Shown here: positions 26,404 through 38,400 of the stretch, in pieces
Layout: every line of letters begins with the position of its first letter
How positions within the stretch are numbered: position 1 is the stretch's first letter
Assembly: GCA_944470555.2 (NCBI GenBank)
Contig: OX104127.1
Coordinates: 52,628,934-52,692,933, forward strand
DNA length: 64,000 nucleotides
Origin: Heterobilharzia americana
Taxonomy: Eukaryota > Platyhelminthes > Trematoda > Strigeidida > Schistosomatidae
Direction: 5' to 3'
The notes under the pieces: generated by a model
Databases searched by the model: none
Seen by the model: only the letters and a program-made list of their open reading frames with translations
What the model was told of the DNA's origin: nothing
Made by a program: the position numbers and the translations under genes

Positions 26404-26577
26404 AATACTACCATTATTATTTGTTCCTCGGGTTCCCAGTGGAACATAGGGCTTCAGTAGCACCTCTCCAGTGCACTGTGTTCTCAGCAATCTTTTGAAC
26501 CTGGCTCCACAATAGCCAAGAAGATCTCATTTCTTCCTCACACACCATCTCCTCCATGTAATCCTCGAACACCCAAC
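26404..26577 (-). mobile_element. RTE-clade LINE fragment E, 3' end
   Basis: Reverse complement of the RTE 3' end. Reading the minus strand it ends with GAGGTGCTACTGAAGCCCTATGTTCC and a short (AAT)n run at 26404-26430. It is about 170 bases long, so a severe 5' truncation. One of only two RTE pieces on the minus strand in this window. Confidence 0.85.
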
Positions 26578-26599
26578 TACTATTACTGATAATAATACA

Positions 26600-27060
26600 G
26601 TTATTCATAATGCAGTTTTAAAGTTGAACAATAATTGCCAAAGCTACCAGGAAGTATTACAATCAGATTTGTAGATGTGCATAGGTTGAGAAGGGGGTGC
26701 TTAACTAATAAGCAAACTACAAAGTATGCAATCAAAATTTAAGTTAGATTGACTTCAATCGTTACAGATAATGTTAGTATTGATAGCTGAAATCTCCTCA
26801 CTTAAGTAAGGATTTAAAATTACCAATTTATGCAAAACTATAGAGATTAATAGGAAATTCATAGAAACAGTTATCTGTAGATACTTTCAGGTACATCAAA
26901 ACAACAAATTTTACGTCAGCAAATCAGCAGTAACATACAGATACAATCTATTTTCTTCTTAATTTAGAAAATATCTGAATGTGTTACATACATACCTACA
27001 TATTTACTGCTACAACATAGAAACCGTTTTTGAATTTATTATTCATCATGGACTGACATT
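26600..27060. other. Spacer, no gene recognised
   Basis: AT-rich sequence with nothing I can name. Confidence 0.4.
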
Positions 27061-27074
27061 AGTTAAAGGGATAT

Positions 27075-27300
27075 CGGGAACATGGAGGCACTGGATAGCT
27101 ATCTCGTTCCAGTGCGGGACTCCTCAGCAGTGCCTATCCATGAACCCGCCTTCCGGGAATCGAATATAGGACCTTCAGGTCCCTTGACCACCACATTACC
27201 ATCGAGCCATTGGGTCGCAATCAAATGATCCGTATTTTTTACTTCCATCAGTTCACAAAACGGCACGACCATCACCCAGTGATGACACTGGATAGTGGTC
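27075..27300 (-). mobile_element. tRNA-headed SINE with hammerhead, second family
   Basis: On the minus strand an A-box-like CAATGGCTCGATGGTAATG (about 27213-27195) is followed by ACCTGAAGGTCCTATATTCG and B-box-like TATTCGATTCCCGG (about 27166-27153), which suggests a tRNA-like pol III promoter. The copy then carries a hammerhead motif (27087-27134, described separately). The head also resembles the copies at 27.3-27.5, 27.8-28.0 and 40.9-41.1 kb. The sequence is different from the SM-alpha copies but the layout is the same. Confidence 0.65.
27087..27134 (-). ncRNA. Hammerhead ribozyme motif, second SINE family
   Basis: Minus strand: stem I strand GGCACTG, core CTGAGGA, stem II GTCCCGCACTGGAAC (one mismatch), then GAGA, then TAGCTATC, then stem I strand CAGTGCC. 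Stem I pairs perfectly. Stem III is the tiny self-complementary AUAGCUAU, followed by the cleavage-type triplet AUC. Two core departures are visible: CUGAGGA for CUGAUGA (position 7, a tolerant position) and GAGA for GAAA (probably harmful). It is a likely relic rather than an active ribozyme. Confidence 0.6.
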
Positions 27301-27309
27301 ATACTATGT

Positions 27310-27500
27310 TGTGGTCTGACAGAAATAGGAAATATGGATCAATGGATTCCGATGCAGTGGGTCAATGGTAACTTGCTGGCTACGAAACCTGAAGGCCTGG
27401 AGTTCGATTCCTGGGAGGTGTAGTCATGAATGTACATTGCTTAGGAGCCCGATATTAGGTAGAGACAGCTGTTCAGTGCTCTCAGATTCCCAATGTTCCT
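27310..27500 (+). mobile_element. tRNA-headed SINE with hammerhead relic, plus-strand copy
   Basis: A-box-like GGGTCAATGGTAACTTGCTGG (27359-27379), then B-box-like GGAGTTCGATTCCTGGG (about 27400-27416), then a hammerhead relic at 27433-27482: core CTTAGGA, a weak stem II (GCCCGATATTAGGT), AGAGA, CAGCTG, TTC, and the stem I strand CAGTGCT. Stem III is the palindrome ACAGCUGU, different in sequence from the neighbouring minus-strand copy but equally self-complementary. Confidence 0.6.
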
Positions 27501-27789
27501 CCAACCGATGTCAGTTCATGATGAATGACAACTTTAAAAATTCTTAAATTCCCACAAATCCCAAACGAAACACAGAAAACTGTCTGATTAACTCACCTTT
27601 AAAGTGAAACGCATCATGAAGTCACAAGGTATATGGTTATAGTATGTATTGCAATTAAAAGATAGTCTATTATTCCAGCTGATAATGTACTTATAAGATC
27701 CTATCAATTCAAATGGCTATCCTTTAAGTGACTGAATAATGCTTCAATTAAGTAATTATTGTGAAGTTACATCGGTTGCATAAGCGTTG

Positions 27790-28000
27790 AAAACAATATA
27801 CACTCAGTGTAACGCCAAAGTAAGAACATATAACCTTCAGGTCTCATAAGATGCACATTACCATTCAGCTACTTGGTCTGGTGCCAAAAGTCCGCATATT
27901 CTTACTTCTGTCGGTTTACAAGATAATGAGACCGTCTTCTTTCGCCATCGGCGAGTGTTTGCTTTCACAGCTGAGTTAGTTGACTCCATAGCTCAAAATT
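27790..28000 (-). mobile_element. tRNA-headed SINE copy, head portion only
   Basis: Minus strand: TAGCTGAATGGTAATGTGC (A-box-like, about 27868-27850) and GAGACCTGAAGGTTATATG (about 27848-27830) match the heads of the two copies at 27.1-27.5 kb, as does the preceding ACCGACAGAAGTAAGAATATG. The hammerhead part is missing. Confidence 0.5.
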
Positions 28001-28464
28001 TCTCCTTAAAACCTTGAGAAACGCATCTCGGAGTATGTCATCAGTGAGTAGTAGTCAGTACTTAAGTTTGCAGGATTGTAGGCCCTGTTTTCTTTTAAGA
28101 TAGGATCCATCACTGACTGATGTCATTTGGGGAAGCAGTGAAAACATAAAAGCACTAAAGTGGTGTTTCATCCTGGCATATGACTTCTTATTTGTGTGAA
28201 CCAACTGTCTGGTACTCAACAATGACATGCTTTGAGATTGATGTTTTAAAATTCCGATGAGAAGCAGTGATCTGCGTGGTAAACCAAATCGAGTTTGGAG
28301 ACAAACACTTGCCGGTAGCAGTGAACAATAGTCCCAACAGTCGCTAACTAACAGGAGTAGAAGAACGCGAGGCTTAGGCCTTCGACGAAGCAGGCGAATG
28401 GAAATATGTTCACTGTGAGATGAGAAGATCTGGTGTCCGATCACTGGGGTTGTCCTTCATGCAA

Positions 28465-30360
28465 ACTGTTGAGGAATATTCGTCTAGCATGCCTGATTCT
28501 GAAGAAATTTAATTTGTTAGTAATATTAAGCTGCAAGTAATGAAAACGTTCAGCTATATTAGGTCTGAAAACCTCAAATATAGTGGGCGAGACTCCGTAG
28601 ATTTTGACTTATGTAAATAGTCATCGTGTGGAACGCCGAAACAGCCTATCAGGTCTCTTTATTTCATGAAAAACTCAATCAGTAACCAGGTGCACGTTGG
28701 TGTATTTGGCAATGGACCATAGTCATTTCGTGATGGCTAATGATACCACCCGGCTACCCAGTCCTCAGGAGTTGGGTCGACGTTCGAACCCATCATCTCC
28801 TTAAACAAGTGAGCCACATCTCCAGCTAACAAATAAAGATTTACAACTGCTTGCTTCCTTAGTAAATGCAATGGCCTACAAATGTTTTAAAAATCCCATG
28901 TTTGATTAAGTATGGTTTAGAAATTTGCAGCAGAGAATATTTCATTTCCGCTAAATTGGTAGAAACACACTGTTTTACTAGGTTAGTATTTATGATAAAA
29001 ATGTACTGGTTTAAAGCAAAGCGAAAACCATATTCATGATTATAGAACACGGTAGTTCGAATCTTGTCGTGACTGCGGCTAACATTTCATACACCCACAC
29101 ACCCAATCATCACTTTTAGGCTGAATTCAGCTCACCCATATGCAGCTGTTATCCATTTAGAACCTTTTCTACTACACAAGTATTGTCATCTTAAATTTCC
29201 ATATTACTCACGGCCTCTATACTTATTCATGTTCAAACAGAAAGATGAGATATCGTATTCAAAGCATTGAAAATTATTTATGTTTTGATGTCGTCTGAAA
29301 AATCAAGACATTAAGATCCATTTTTTGAGTGTTAGGAATAATTTATAAGCTTTGAAAGAGTATTTGGTTGAACAATGTTTCGGTTTATGTCTACTACACC
29401 TAAGGATCCATTTAAAGCGATGATAAATTTCCTTACTTCCCTTTCTCAAAGTCACATATATTTGTATACTTCTCATCACATCACTGTAATCTGATAGGAA
29501 ACTTGATGGCCACCGAACAACAAGTTTCATTTGAAACTAGAATGTTATGAAGCCTAAAATAAAAGTAGTATTAATATAGACGACAAAACATTACATAAAG
29601 GACAGATACAACTGACTGGGAGGATTGTTAGCTACAGAGTGCTTATTGCTCAACGGAACCAACCGGGATAGAGATAATAGCCTTGCAACGAAGTTACCTT
29701 GAAGTTATTCTGTGCAATCCAAATTGAAGTCAGACATCAAGATATAGATGTTAGAGGGGAATATGTATCATCCATTAGTAAGTCTTAAAGGGAATATATT
29801 CTCAGATATTCCAGGCATTGCGTGAGCGCATTCAACGACATCATTCTCAAGAACTATACACCTGTAGACAGTAGATGTATTAAGTTCCTATTTTAAACCT
29901 AATACTCAATAGTTACGTCATTTTCAGACAATTTCTCAGGTGTACAGAATTTTAAATGGTTCTTATTATCAGTGTTGTTTCTTTAGATTTCTTTGTTACT
30001 AAGACTAGAATTCTTCAAAGAGGTCCGAATCACGCTTCTTTCGAAAATGTATAACGGAAAATATACGCCAATTTTTTTTCGTAACAAATCTGCATAAAAC
30101 TGTTACATTTATGTTTCACTTGAAAACGTAAGAAGTGAGTTATCATGTGAATATTTATTTTAACATTCATCCACTAAAATATTTTACTTCAGTTGCAATT
30201 ACCTAGCTGAGAATTTATGCGAGTTATGAAACTACATTTAATTGTAGACAGCTAACGTTGGTTGATAGCTTATTGTGTTGTTCCTTCATATAAGAGTAAA
30301 ACTTGGGCATAGGAGTAAAATCTTATTCAATTTTAGACCATTTACTAGATGTTTCAAATA
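28465..30360. other. AT-rich region with no supported gene
   Basis: A possible B-box-like TCGACGTTCGAACCCATC occurs near 28778, but no matching A box or SINE body is convincing. Nothing else recognised. Confidence 0.4.
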
Positions 30361-30363
30361 GTA

Positions 30364-31313
30364 AAACAGTAATATTTACTGGATAATATTTTGGAAACAA
30401 GTTTTTGTTCATAGTCATATCAAGATATATCCACAATATGCAGACATCATTTATTTAGTAGTAATTTCCTCCCCGCCTTTGTGACATGGGTAGTAGGATT
30501 TTCCATATATCCAGAACAGGTACAAAATCATCTTTGTTGCACGTATTAGGTGTTGATTCGATACACAAAGTTTCAATCATCAATCTCTCCTCCCAACCTA
30601 ACGAGTTACCCTAAGCCATTTTCATCCTGTCCCATCCTAGATTTCTGTGCTGGATAGTCTAATTGACTCTGGTTGACTACCATAACCTACATATTTGATC
30701 TCGAGATTGTTGCAAGGGATTTAGTAAAGTAGGTTTATATGTCACTCTAATCCCAGCCTTATTGAGAAACCTACGTAACTTAGGCCTACAAACTTACTTA
30801 AAAATAAGTTTTGTGTGTCGAACGATTCTACCGATCCTATTAAGTAAAACAATTTACTTTACTAAATCCCTTGCAACAATCTCGAGATCAAATATGTAGG
30901 TTATGGTAGTCGACCAGAGTCAATTAGACTGTCCAGCACAGAAACCTAACTAGATCTAAATTGGTATTTTCTGATAAATAAGGAAGTCAAAAAAAGCTCG
31001 GTCATAATTATGCATACAACAACATATATTTAAACGATAGGATGGGACAGGATGAAAATGGCTTAGGGTAACTCGTTAGGTTGGGAGGAGAGATTGATGA
31101 TTGAAACTTTGTGTATCGAATCAACACCTAATACGTGCAACAAAGATGATTTTGTACCTGTTCTGGATATATGGAAAATCCTACTACCCATGTCACAAAG
31201 GCGGGGAGGAAATTACTACTAAATAAATGATGTCTGCATATTGTGGATTTATTTTGATATGACTATGAACAAAAACTTGTTTCCAAAATATTATCCTGTA
31301 AATAATACTGTTC
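30364..31313. repeat. Large inverted repeat made of PLE GIY-YIG sequence
   Basis: Two arms of about 380 bases in opposite orientation, left 30364-30741 and right about 30855-31313, are nearly identical over their shared length and flank a spacer of about 110 bases. The right arm carries about 85 extra bases (about 30945-31030) absent from the left. The right arm is homologous, including most of that extra block, to the GIY-YIG-coding 3' end of PLE-4 (56085-56550): both have GTAGTCGACCA, a GATGGGACAGG anchor and an AAATAATACT end. So the arms are two head-to-head copies of a PLE 3' end, and the left one has lost an internal block. The right copy continues past the palindrome to about 31375. 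Confidence 0.85.
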
Positions 31314-31379
31314 CACTGTGTGATGCATCTGAAAAATAAACTATTACAGAGTGGTGCTGATCCTGTTTATCTCCATACC

Positions 31380-32030
31380 GTTAGGAATTATGTTTCTTGA
31401 GATCTGGTGGATGAGGTTTATATTCTGATACATTATCCACCTAGCTAGAGTACAGCAGTGATCACCTCTCATCTGAGTAACGCATGATGCGGTGTTTAGA
31501 TGGATTTCATCGATGAACTTGTCAGTTCTGCAGGGTTATTTATGCGTCACCAAACCGTAAGGTCTGAGCACTGTATCTAATATTGTTCCCTATGTAGTTG
31601 GAAGATAATATTATTACATGTGATAGAATTAACCTTATTTGTTTTGCAGAATTATCGTAACATTATTAAAGGATCACATTTCCTCATCAAATGAAGGAAT
31701 CAGAAGCGAAGACCTACTCTTAGCTAATTAGAGAAAATAGTGGTTGAGACTGAACTTTACTTGTCATCGTGCGTACATGAGCTTAGTTTATTCAGTCGCT
31801 GTGGTCTGCGAATTAACAGCGAATGTTCTCAAAATATCCAGTGACCATTTTGTAATCGGTAGTTTTTAATTGCTATGTGAAATAAATGAATCAAAGCATA
31901 AATTTTAAATTTTGGAAGGTGATGACTGAGAGATAGAATCAGTTGAAAAATTTTAAGAATGTTTCAAGTCCGTATGAAACTCCCCAGTTTTAATTGCTTC
32001 ATTTTGTTATATCAAAGTTATCGTAACTTA
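31380..32030. other. Spacer, no gene recognised
   Basis: No supported coding or repeat feature. Confidence 0.4.
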
Positions 32031-32039
32031 TTAGCGAAT

Positions 32040-32350
32040 ACTTAAGACTTTAAGTGAATAGTCATGAGAAGTTCTTTCGATACTTTTAACTTCCCGTTGC
32101 TCTACAATGCCGAATTGTAAGACCTTGGTTGGTTGTCTGTGTCCTGTGCGAATCTCTCGATACTGCTGGATATTCATGATCCTGCATTTGTCTTGGCGAC
32201 TCATTGGAATCCAGGACACGCGTATCATCCTACTTGGGACTCGTCAGCTGGATGTATCCTTACTCCAGTGAGTTATGCTGTTCCCAGTGAAACTTGAACC
32301 CACTATGTATCACTTCAAATGCTAGAAATTTATTCAGTGGCCCACTAGGG
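32040..32350 (-). mobile_element. SM-alpha-type SINE with hammerhead, minus strand
   Basis: Read on the minus strand: a GGTGGCTATCGTGCC-like head (about 32367-32350), a decayed tRNA-like region with B-box-like GGGTTCAAGTTTCAC (about 32304-32290), a hammerhead motif at 32258-32203, and a 3' body (32190-32060) with TATCCAGCAGTATCGAG and CAACGGGAAGTTAAAAGTA. The hammerhead has CUGACGA, stem II GUCCCAAGUAGGAU, then GAUA in place of GAAA, then CGCGUGUC and CUGGAUUCC. The GAUA change hits an invariant core position and probably kills it. SM-alpha elements of schistosomes are known to combine a pol III promoter with a hammerhead. Confidence 0.75.
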
Positions 32351-32429
32351 CACGATAGCCACCTCTTGTGCAATGGATATTAATTGTTGTTTTGATACTT
32401 GTAATTTCCAGTTATTATACAAGGCAAAT

Positions 32430-32600
32430 TTTCTTTGACTCAGCTGTTAGTCACCAAGGTGAATATAACATAATGAATATCAGGCAGTATCAAGGCGTCC
32501 ACATAGTAGCCCGTCTGTCAATACAGGTCGAGCAATTTGGCCTTGTACAGGGCTGTAAAATTACAAGCATCGTAAGAACGACTGATACCGGTTGTCGAAG
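32430..32600 (+). mobile_element. SM-alpha-type SINE 3' body, plus strand
   Basis: TAATGAATATCAGGCAGTATC and the following GTCGAGCAATTTGGCCTTGTA (about 32472-32545) match the 3' body of the minus-strand copy just to the left, in the opposite direction. No tRNA-like head or hammerhead precedes it. The open frame over this interval is therefore SINE sequence, not a gene. Confidence 0.6.
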
Positions 32601-32659
32601 AGGTAGCTTTTGTGCCTCAGTGACTTACTTGATAAACCTCCCACGTTCAAAGTGATGGG

Positions 32660-34560
32660 TTCTGGATTCAAGCCCCTACCAGTTACAAAGATAAATATAA
32701 CGTTATGAAAGGTTGCCGAAACTTCCACTTGTAGCCATATTTTCCTTCATTATAAGTAACGGTAAGGATTCTGAACACTTAAAAATCATCTCGTAAGAAC
32801 TCAGTATCGAATCTATTACATGTGAAATTTTTATATTTTCAATAAACATGTTTTAATTCAGCCATAGGGGAGTTGTCCCACTGCAGCACTCAGTGACTTC
32901 ACTTGAGGTTTTCCAGCAAGTATCAGTCCCTTTATGACCGCAGACAAATTTCGGTGCCAAATACCAAGAAAAGGGAAGTCGGATTCCATGACTTCCCAAA
33001 TACAACGTTTAACAAAGTAACATCAACCACAATTTCAGTGTAATGAAGAGTTTCTGAAACCGATGACCAAAATGTAAATTGACTGATAGAATTCATTTTT
33101 CCTTTAGGAATTGGTTTCTCCTCTATGATGAATTAGTATATAAGTCGTTCAAACCAGAAATTTGAGACCTCTAGAAATAAATGCGTTCAGCAGAAGAAAG
33201 AACATTGAGTATCTAAGACGCTGTTGAGATTAGGCAAACAAGAAAAAAGTGAATATCATTATGTTGCGATACTCTAGAGGCTCTTTCCGTCAACACTGTC
33301 AGAAACTGTCTTACAATATGGTTTAGGAATATTAGAATCATAGCAGTAAAGAAACTAGGTTTGAAGATTTTGAGACTTTGAAGAAATATTTATATTGTAT
33401 ATTTTTACATATTTGGTGGTTAAAATGAGTAACTCGTTCGTTTTTAAAAATATGAAACATATTTTGAAAGTATTCACAAAATTATCCTAGTTATCTGACG
33501 CTATTGTATCCCATGGGGTCAGAAAGTTTTTTCTTTGTTCACACATGGTAGACATATGAAGTCTGTACGCCATACCTTCTTTACAGCAGAAGTTAATAAC
33601 TTTTACTGGTACACGATTTATTCTACTAATAGTTAAATCAAAAGAAAGTCGTGTTCATATGATAGAATATTGACTCACCACCTACAAATATTTACAAAGT
33701 GATCCATGAATGTTCTATACATGAAGTATTTATCTATTTCAATGTCTCAGTTACAGAAGTACTATTCAAAGAATCGAGTTTATAATGGACCTAATAATCT
33801 TCTATTCACAGTGGACAGAAAAATTTGAAAATAAAATCTCATTAAACAGCAATATTCAAAGTTCCCATTGATGTTGAATACTATATTCTGAGGTTATCTA
33901 TAGGTAAATATGCATAAATGTGACTGGCAAAATACGATGATTTACTCGGTAATTTGTAAAATTATCTCTTAATTATCATGAAAATGCAGCTGAGTGGCTT
34001 ATGACACTGTGAAATGCAACATACAGGAAGGCAGAATAGAAAAGATATACAATTGAATAAGGGATACTTGGTATGTTTCAGTTCAGTTATTTCATAAGAT
34101 TGGGAGAAATAATCTACATTTCGAAAAAGATAAACTGCCAACAACAACAGAGGTAAGTTCCAGTTGTCTTAAAAAGTTTTTATCCTTGTCTGTACATTAA
34201 GTAAAGAATATAAAGGTAGATAAGTGAAAGCAAAGAATTAAAATTACAAAAAAAAACTTAAATCTTGAGTTTAAAATATCGTCAGAAGATCTTTCATTAA
34301 TTCTTGAACCAAAATCTTGCAACATCAACATTTTTATAGCCAATTTACTGTAGTTATTGACCAAATTACCGTCTACAATATACAGAATTTGTTACTATAA
34401 TTATCATTGTTTAGGAGAAGAGGGAGAAATAGTTCTGGAATAAATTACATTCTGACCAGTAAGTTATTTTGATTGAGAGGAAGTGATTGACTGGGATCAA
34501 CTGGAAATACAAAAAGGAAGGAAAATGGTTACAGTGAACAATATTAAAGACATGAAATCA
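32660..34560. other. Downstream flank of the neurexin gene
   Basis: AT-rich; should contain the 3' untranslated region of the neurexin transcript on the minus strand. I could not choose a polyadenylation signal with confidence. No other gene recognised. Confidence 0.4.
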
Positions 34561-34564
34561 CAGT

Positions 34565-35411
34565 TTAAACATACCATTCTTTAGGATTAACTGGTGACTT
34601 TTTTTTCTCTGTTTTTAAATGAGTTTTTCGAGTTGCTCCGCTGGTATTAACATCATTATTGGTATTACTGCTTTCATTGCTGGTAACTGTTGTATCGTTG
34701 ATATTCTTGTCTATCATTATCAAATCGGGATTACTTTCGTTTTCATTACTTGTGAGGATTAACTTCTCATTTGTTAAATTGAGTTTGACTAAAGTTCGTC
34801 CATCTACATTGCATGTTTGAGAAGTATCCGTCAACAAGGTTAGTGATTTGACAAATTCAGGCTGTAAACTTATCAGTGGTATTGGTGACTCTCTGTGTGT
34901 ATTCATTCTACTGCTAATAATACTACTACTTTGCAGTGTTTCTCCAGTATACGCTATACTCTCTTCAACATTGTATGTGCCTTCATCACGTCGCATACAT
35001 CGGTATATAATACAAGTCAAAACGACCAGAACACATATACCGCTTATTGAGACCGCAATAATGAGTACTATATTGAATGGGAATTTTCTGTTTCTCTCCA
35101 TAACAGACCTAATCAAAATATTTGAATTTTCGTAAGTTGTCTTGTCAAAGGCTACTTGATTTTTTCTGTAAAATGCTTCATGTTGTCCATCCGTACTTTC
35201 TTCATGTTCTTGAGATAATCTACTACTACTACCACTACCAGTTGTAGAAGGATTGAACCAGCTCTTAATAAATGGTTCCATTTCTTCGGTATTGACATTT
35301 GATTGGTCAAATTTAGTATAACTTTGAACAGAATGTAGATCGTTTGTTTCAGACTGTTTACTGTTAATACTTTGATCAGCATTCCAGCCTCGTTGTGGTT
35401 CATTCTTATCA
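34565..35411 (-). CDS. Neurexin last exon: stalk end, transmembrane helix, cytoplasmic tail
   Basis: 847 bases after a TTTTTTGCCTAG acceptor. It encodes about 110 residues of Ser/Thr/Asn/Glu-rich stalk, a hydrophobic helix (IVLIIAVSISGICVLVVLTC, about 35003-35080), a basic stop-transfer CMRR, the juxtamembrane RDEGTYNVEES, then about 135 further residues with many Ser, Thr and Asn, a lysine-rich segment (KTEKKK) and the C-terminal KEWYV before TAA. In vertebrates the juxtamembrane motif contacts protein 4.1 and the last residues bind the PDZ domain of CASK and Mint. The tail here (about 145 residues) is much longer than the roughly 55 of vertebrate neurexins; the extra part is low in recognisable motifs. 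Confidence 0.9.
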
Positions 35412-38400
35412 CTAGGCAAAAAAGTAGAGAATCAGTATGAGATATTACAATCAATGAGCTGTACATCGGTGGAGTTAGGCAATATGAACAATAAACTAAA
35501 CAAATGTTCAATCTGCTTAGATTTTCAGTTGTCACAATGTATATTTAAATCCTTGATCAAAACCATAGGTTCGTAGTTGCATTGACAGTTGTTTAAGGCG
35601 TAGTTGTTCTGATAACTCTCTAGATATCACACATATGTATTTTGTCAGGTGAATCATTTACCAATCCACATAGCTTACTGAAGGCTATGTAATTTTATGT
35701 ATGTATAAGTTTAAAAGGTACTACTACTTATTGATACTTGTAATTTCCCGTTGTTCTTCTGGATAGAAACCATTGCTACTTGTTGCATAGAAGCCGTGTA
35801 TCATGCGCCAGTGGCTTAAGGGATAACGCTTTGGCGTTTGGAATGATGAATACTAACTTCCGATCTTATTGTAAACATCACTCACTAGGGTGTATATGCA
35901 TTCAGTTGCCGAGTCCCAAATAGGAGGAAACTCTCTCTTTCTCTCAAGATCCCCCCGCTAGCAGCTACTAAGCAGATTACAACATAAAGAGGTTATAAAG
36001 AGGTAAAGAGGTAAGTTGAAAGTAGTCATGACCATATAATGTTCTATCATTAGACTGATCGCCTCACGTCATGTAAATTTCATACTGTAGATAAGGTTTT
36101 GTGGTGTGTATGATCGTTTACATATTTTATTTAACATTGTCACTTGTTATCTTGGACAAGTAATGATTCACTCAGATGTCCCTGAGAAGTATTGGAACTC
36201 AGTTTCAGTAACTTGTGCATTGGACGGACGTTGCAATCACTAGCATTATCAGCTATGTAGTCAGGCATGTGTTTGAGCTATTATTGAGTAGTGGCTCTTT
36301 TCGGTGTCCTGATAAGCAGTTTATTATAGCTCGGGTGTTTTCTTTTGCAGATCACATGCTAATATAATTCTAGCTTTCATAATATGATGGTACCCTTATC
36401 TTTGCGAAACAATTATATGATTTTAAACAATTAGCTTTCTTATCTGTGAGAAAATTTTAGTAACATGTAACTTTTCTATATCTTATTACATATTCAAGAA
36501 ACATGTTTCTAATAATCCGATAACATAGATACTTATTTATGCTTTTGCAGGAGACGTAATGCAGACAGATGTCGGTAACATATTTTTCTAAAAGGTTTCA
36601 AAGGTGTAGCAACGTCAGTTGTATAACATTTCAGTATAAAATGTTCTGCAATACATAAAATTAAACGTGTGTAATCAGCATCCGTTGAGTCAGACAATTC
36701 GATTCTCTTTTCAGACCAATTTGAATACATAGTTGGAGCCACACTCACTTTTTTTTCGATTCAAACAATGAATATGGCATTACTGTCGGCATATTACCAG
36801 CGTTTAGAAAAGTTTACAGTTTGAGTGATTCCCATTAAACGATCCTAGACGTATAGTATGTTGAAACACAGCTATTATATCCGTTCATTGGCTTCCAATT
36901 ACTGTCTAAACTTCGCTCTACCCTTCAATCCAGACATCTTTTCGTATTTTCTACCTTTGTCATCCCAATATCGTTCATTTTCAGCTTGTTGGAAATGCAT
37001 TGCACAAATACACTATATGATTCAAACAGATTGTGCTTTCCTACTATCGTCTTCAAGCTTTTAGACTGAACCAATAAGTTGAGATCAAAAATTACTTGGC
37101 AAGGCAGTAATGAGTTAAATAAAAACATCAATAAAATAACAATACTCGGAGTGTATTATCGTATAACCTGTTCCAAATTCGCACTGTACAAATGATTTCA
37201 GTCACTGGATTCAAACAAAACCAAGCGTAGGAATGAATGGAACTGTGAAAATGGCATTAAACAGGATTAAGAAGTCCACTATAAGAGCGATTCATTTGAT
37301 GTAGTCATATTTTAGTGAATAGTTAGTTTGATGTATCCTGTCAAATTTATACTTCCTTTAGTATGTAAGACAACATTGGATCTCAATGTTTTTCTAAAAT
37401 TCTTCTGTCGGAGTTAGACCCAACAAGTACAAAATTGGCCTTCAGTTTACTTCTGTATGGCATAAAAACTTTGAGAATCACAGTTATTATGACAAGAAGT
37501 ACAAAAATTCTTCATTATTTCCTTCAAACCCTCATTAGAATCAACCAGTTCAATGCATAAATATGGAATTCAGCCTTATAAAACAGAATATATGTTCAAA
37601 AAAAATGGTCACAAAGCTTCGAATATGAATTTTGGCACAAACTTCCTCAAGTTAGACTCGCTTACATTTAAGCGCTATCAGTTTTCTTTCTATTACATTT
37701 TGGAATGACATTTTGAACAACCTCTCATATATGATTTTAAAAGTTCATGTGTACTTTTCACATCTCCATGAAATGATATAGCAGGGGAGTGAAGGAGAAA
37801 AATTAAACTGAGAGATAAATGTCAAGTTTCTCTTCAGGTGGTCTAAAATTTATTTACTCCCTCTACAATTAAGGGGTTAATATATAGTATTTCATTCACT
37901 TCATACTTAGAGACAAAAAATTCCCAAGTTGTAAGGAAAAAGGAAGTAAATAGTTTTATTCGTCAAACTAATATCCAGTTATTTCACTAATCCCATATAA
38001 TAAAATAATACGATTAACTTGTTTTAAAAATTTCCAAAAATCTCTTGACATCACAGTTTGCTTCATTTGGTCACTTCGGACTTATGTAAGGCGAAAATTA
38101 ATTGACTTCTCTATGTTAATATGTCATTTTGTGCCACAACTATTCTTAGGAAATTGTAAAATGTTTCTACCTAAATAGACTTTAGATTTTGACTTGTTTT
38201 ACATATTATTTATATCCTTCACAGATCCATAATGAAGCATAAAGAACAATTACCCTTAAATACGGTTGTTTTTAATTTCAGCTTTTCTATGCAAACAAAA
38301 ACTTGATGCCTATGTCAAAAGTTGATACGATCGATGATTTCCATGATGTTCGCAACTATTTTTCCACAAATAACACAATCTATCATATAAAGTCATAATA

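Noticed and set aside
28055..28444. 129-residue minus-strand frame
   Set aside because: Low-information composition, stops in alternative frames, no motif, and it continues into a SINE head; no support for a gene.
32031..32655. Two frames with similar peptides on opposite strands (NIQQY..., NIRQY...)
   Set aside because: The similarity is due to inverted SM-alpha SINE bodies, and the frames cross SINE borders.
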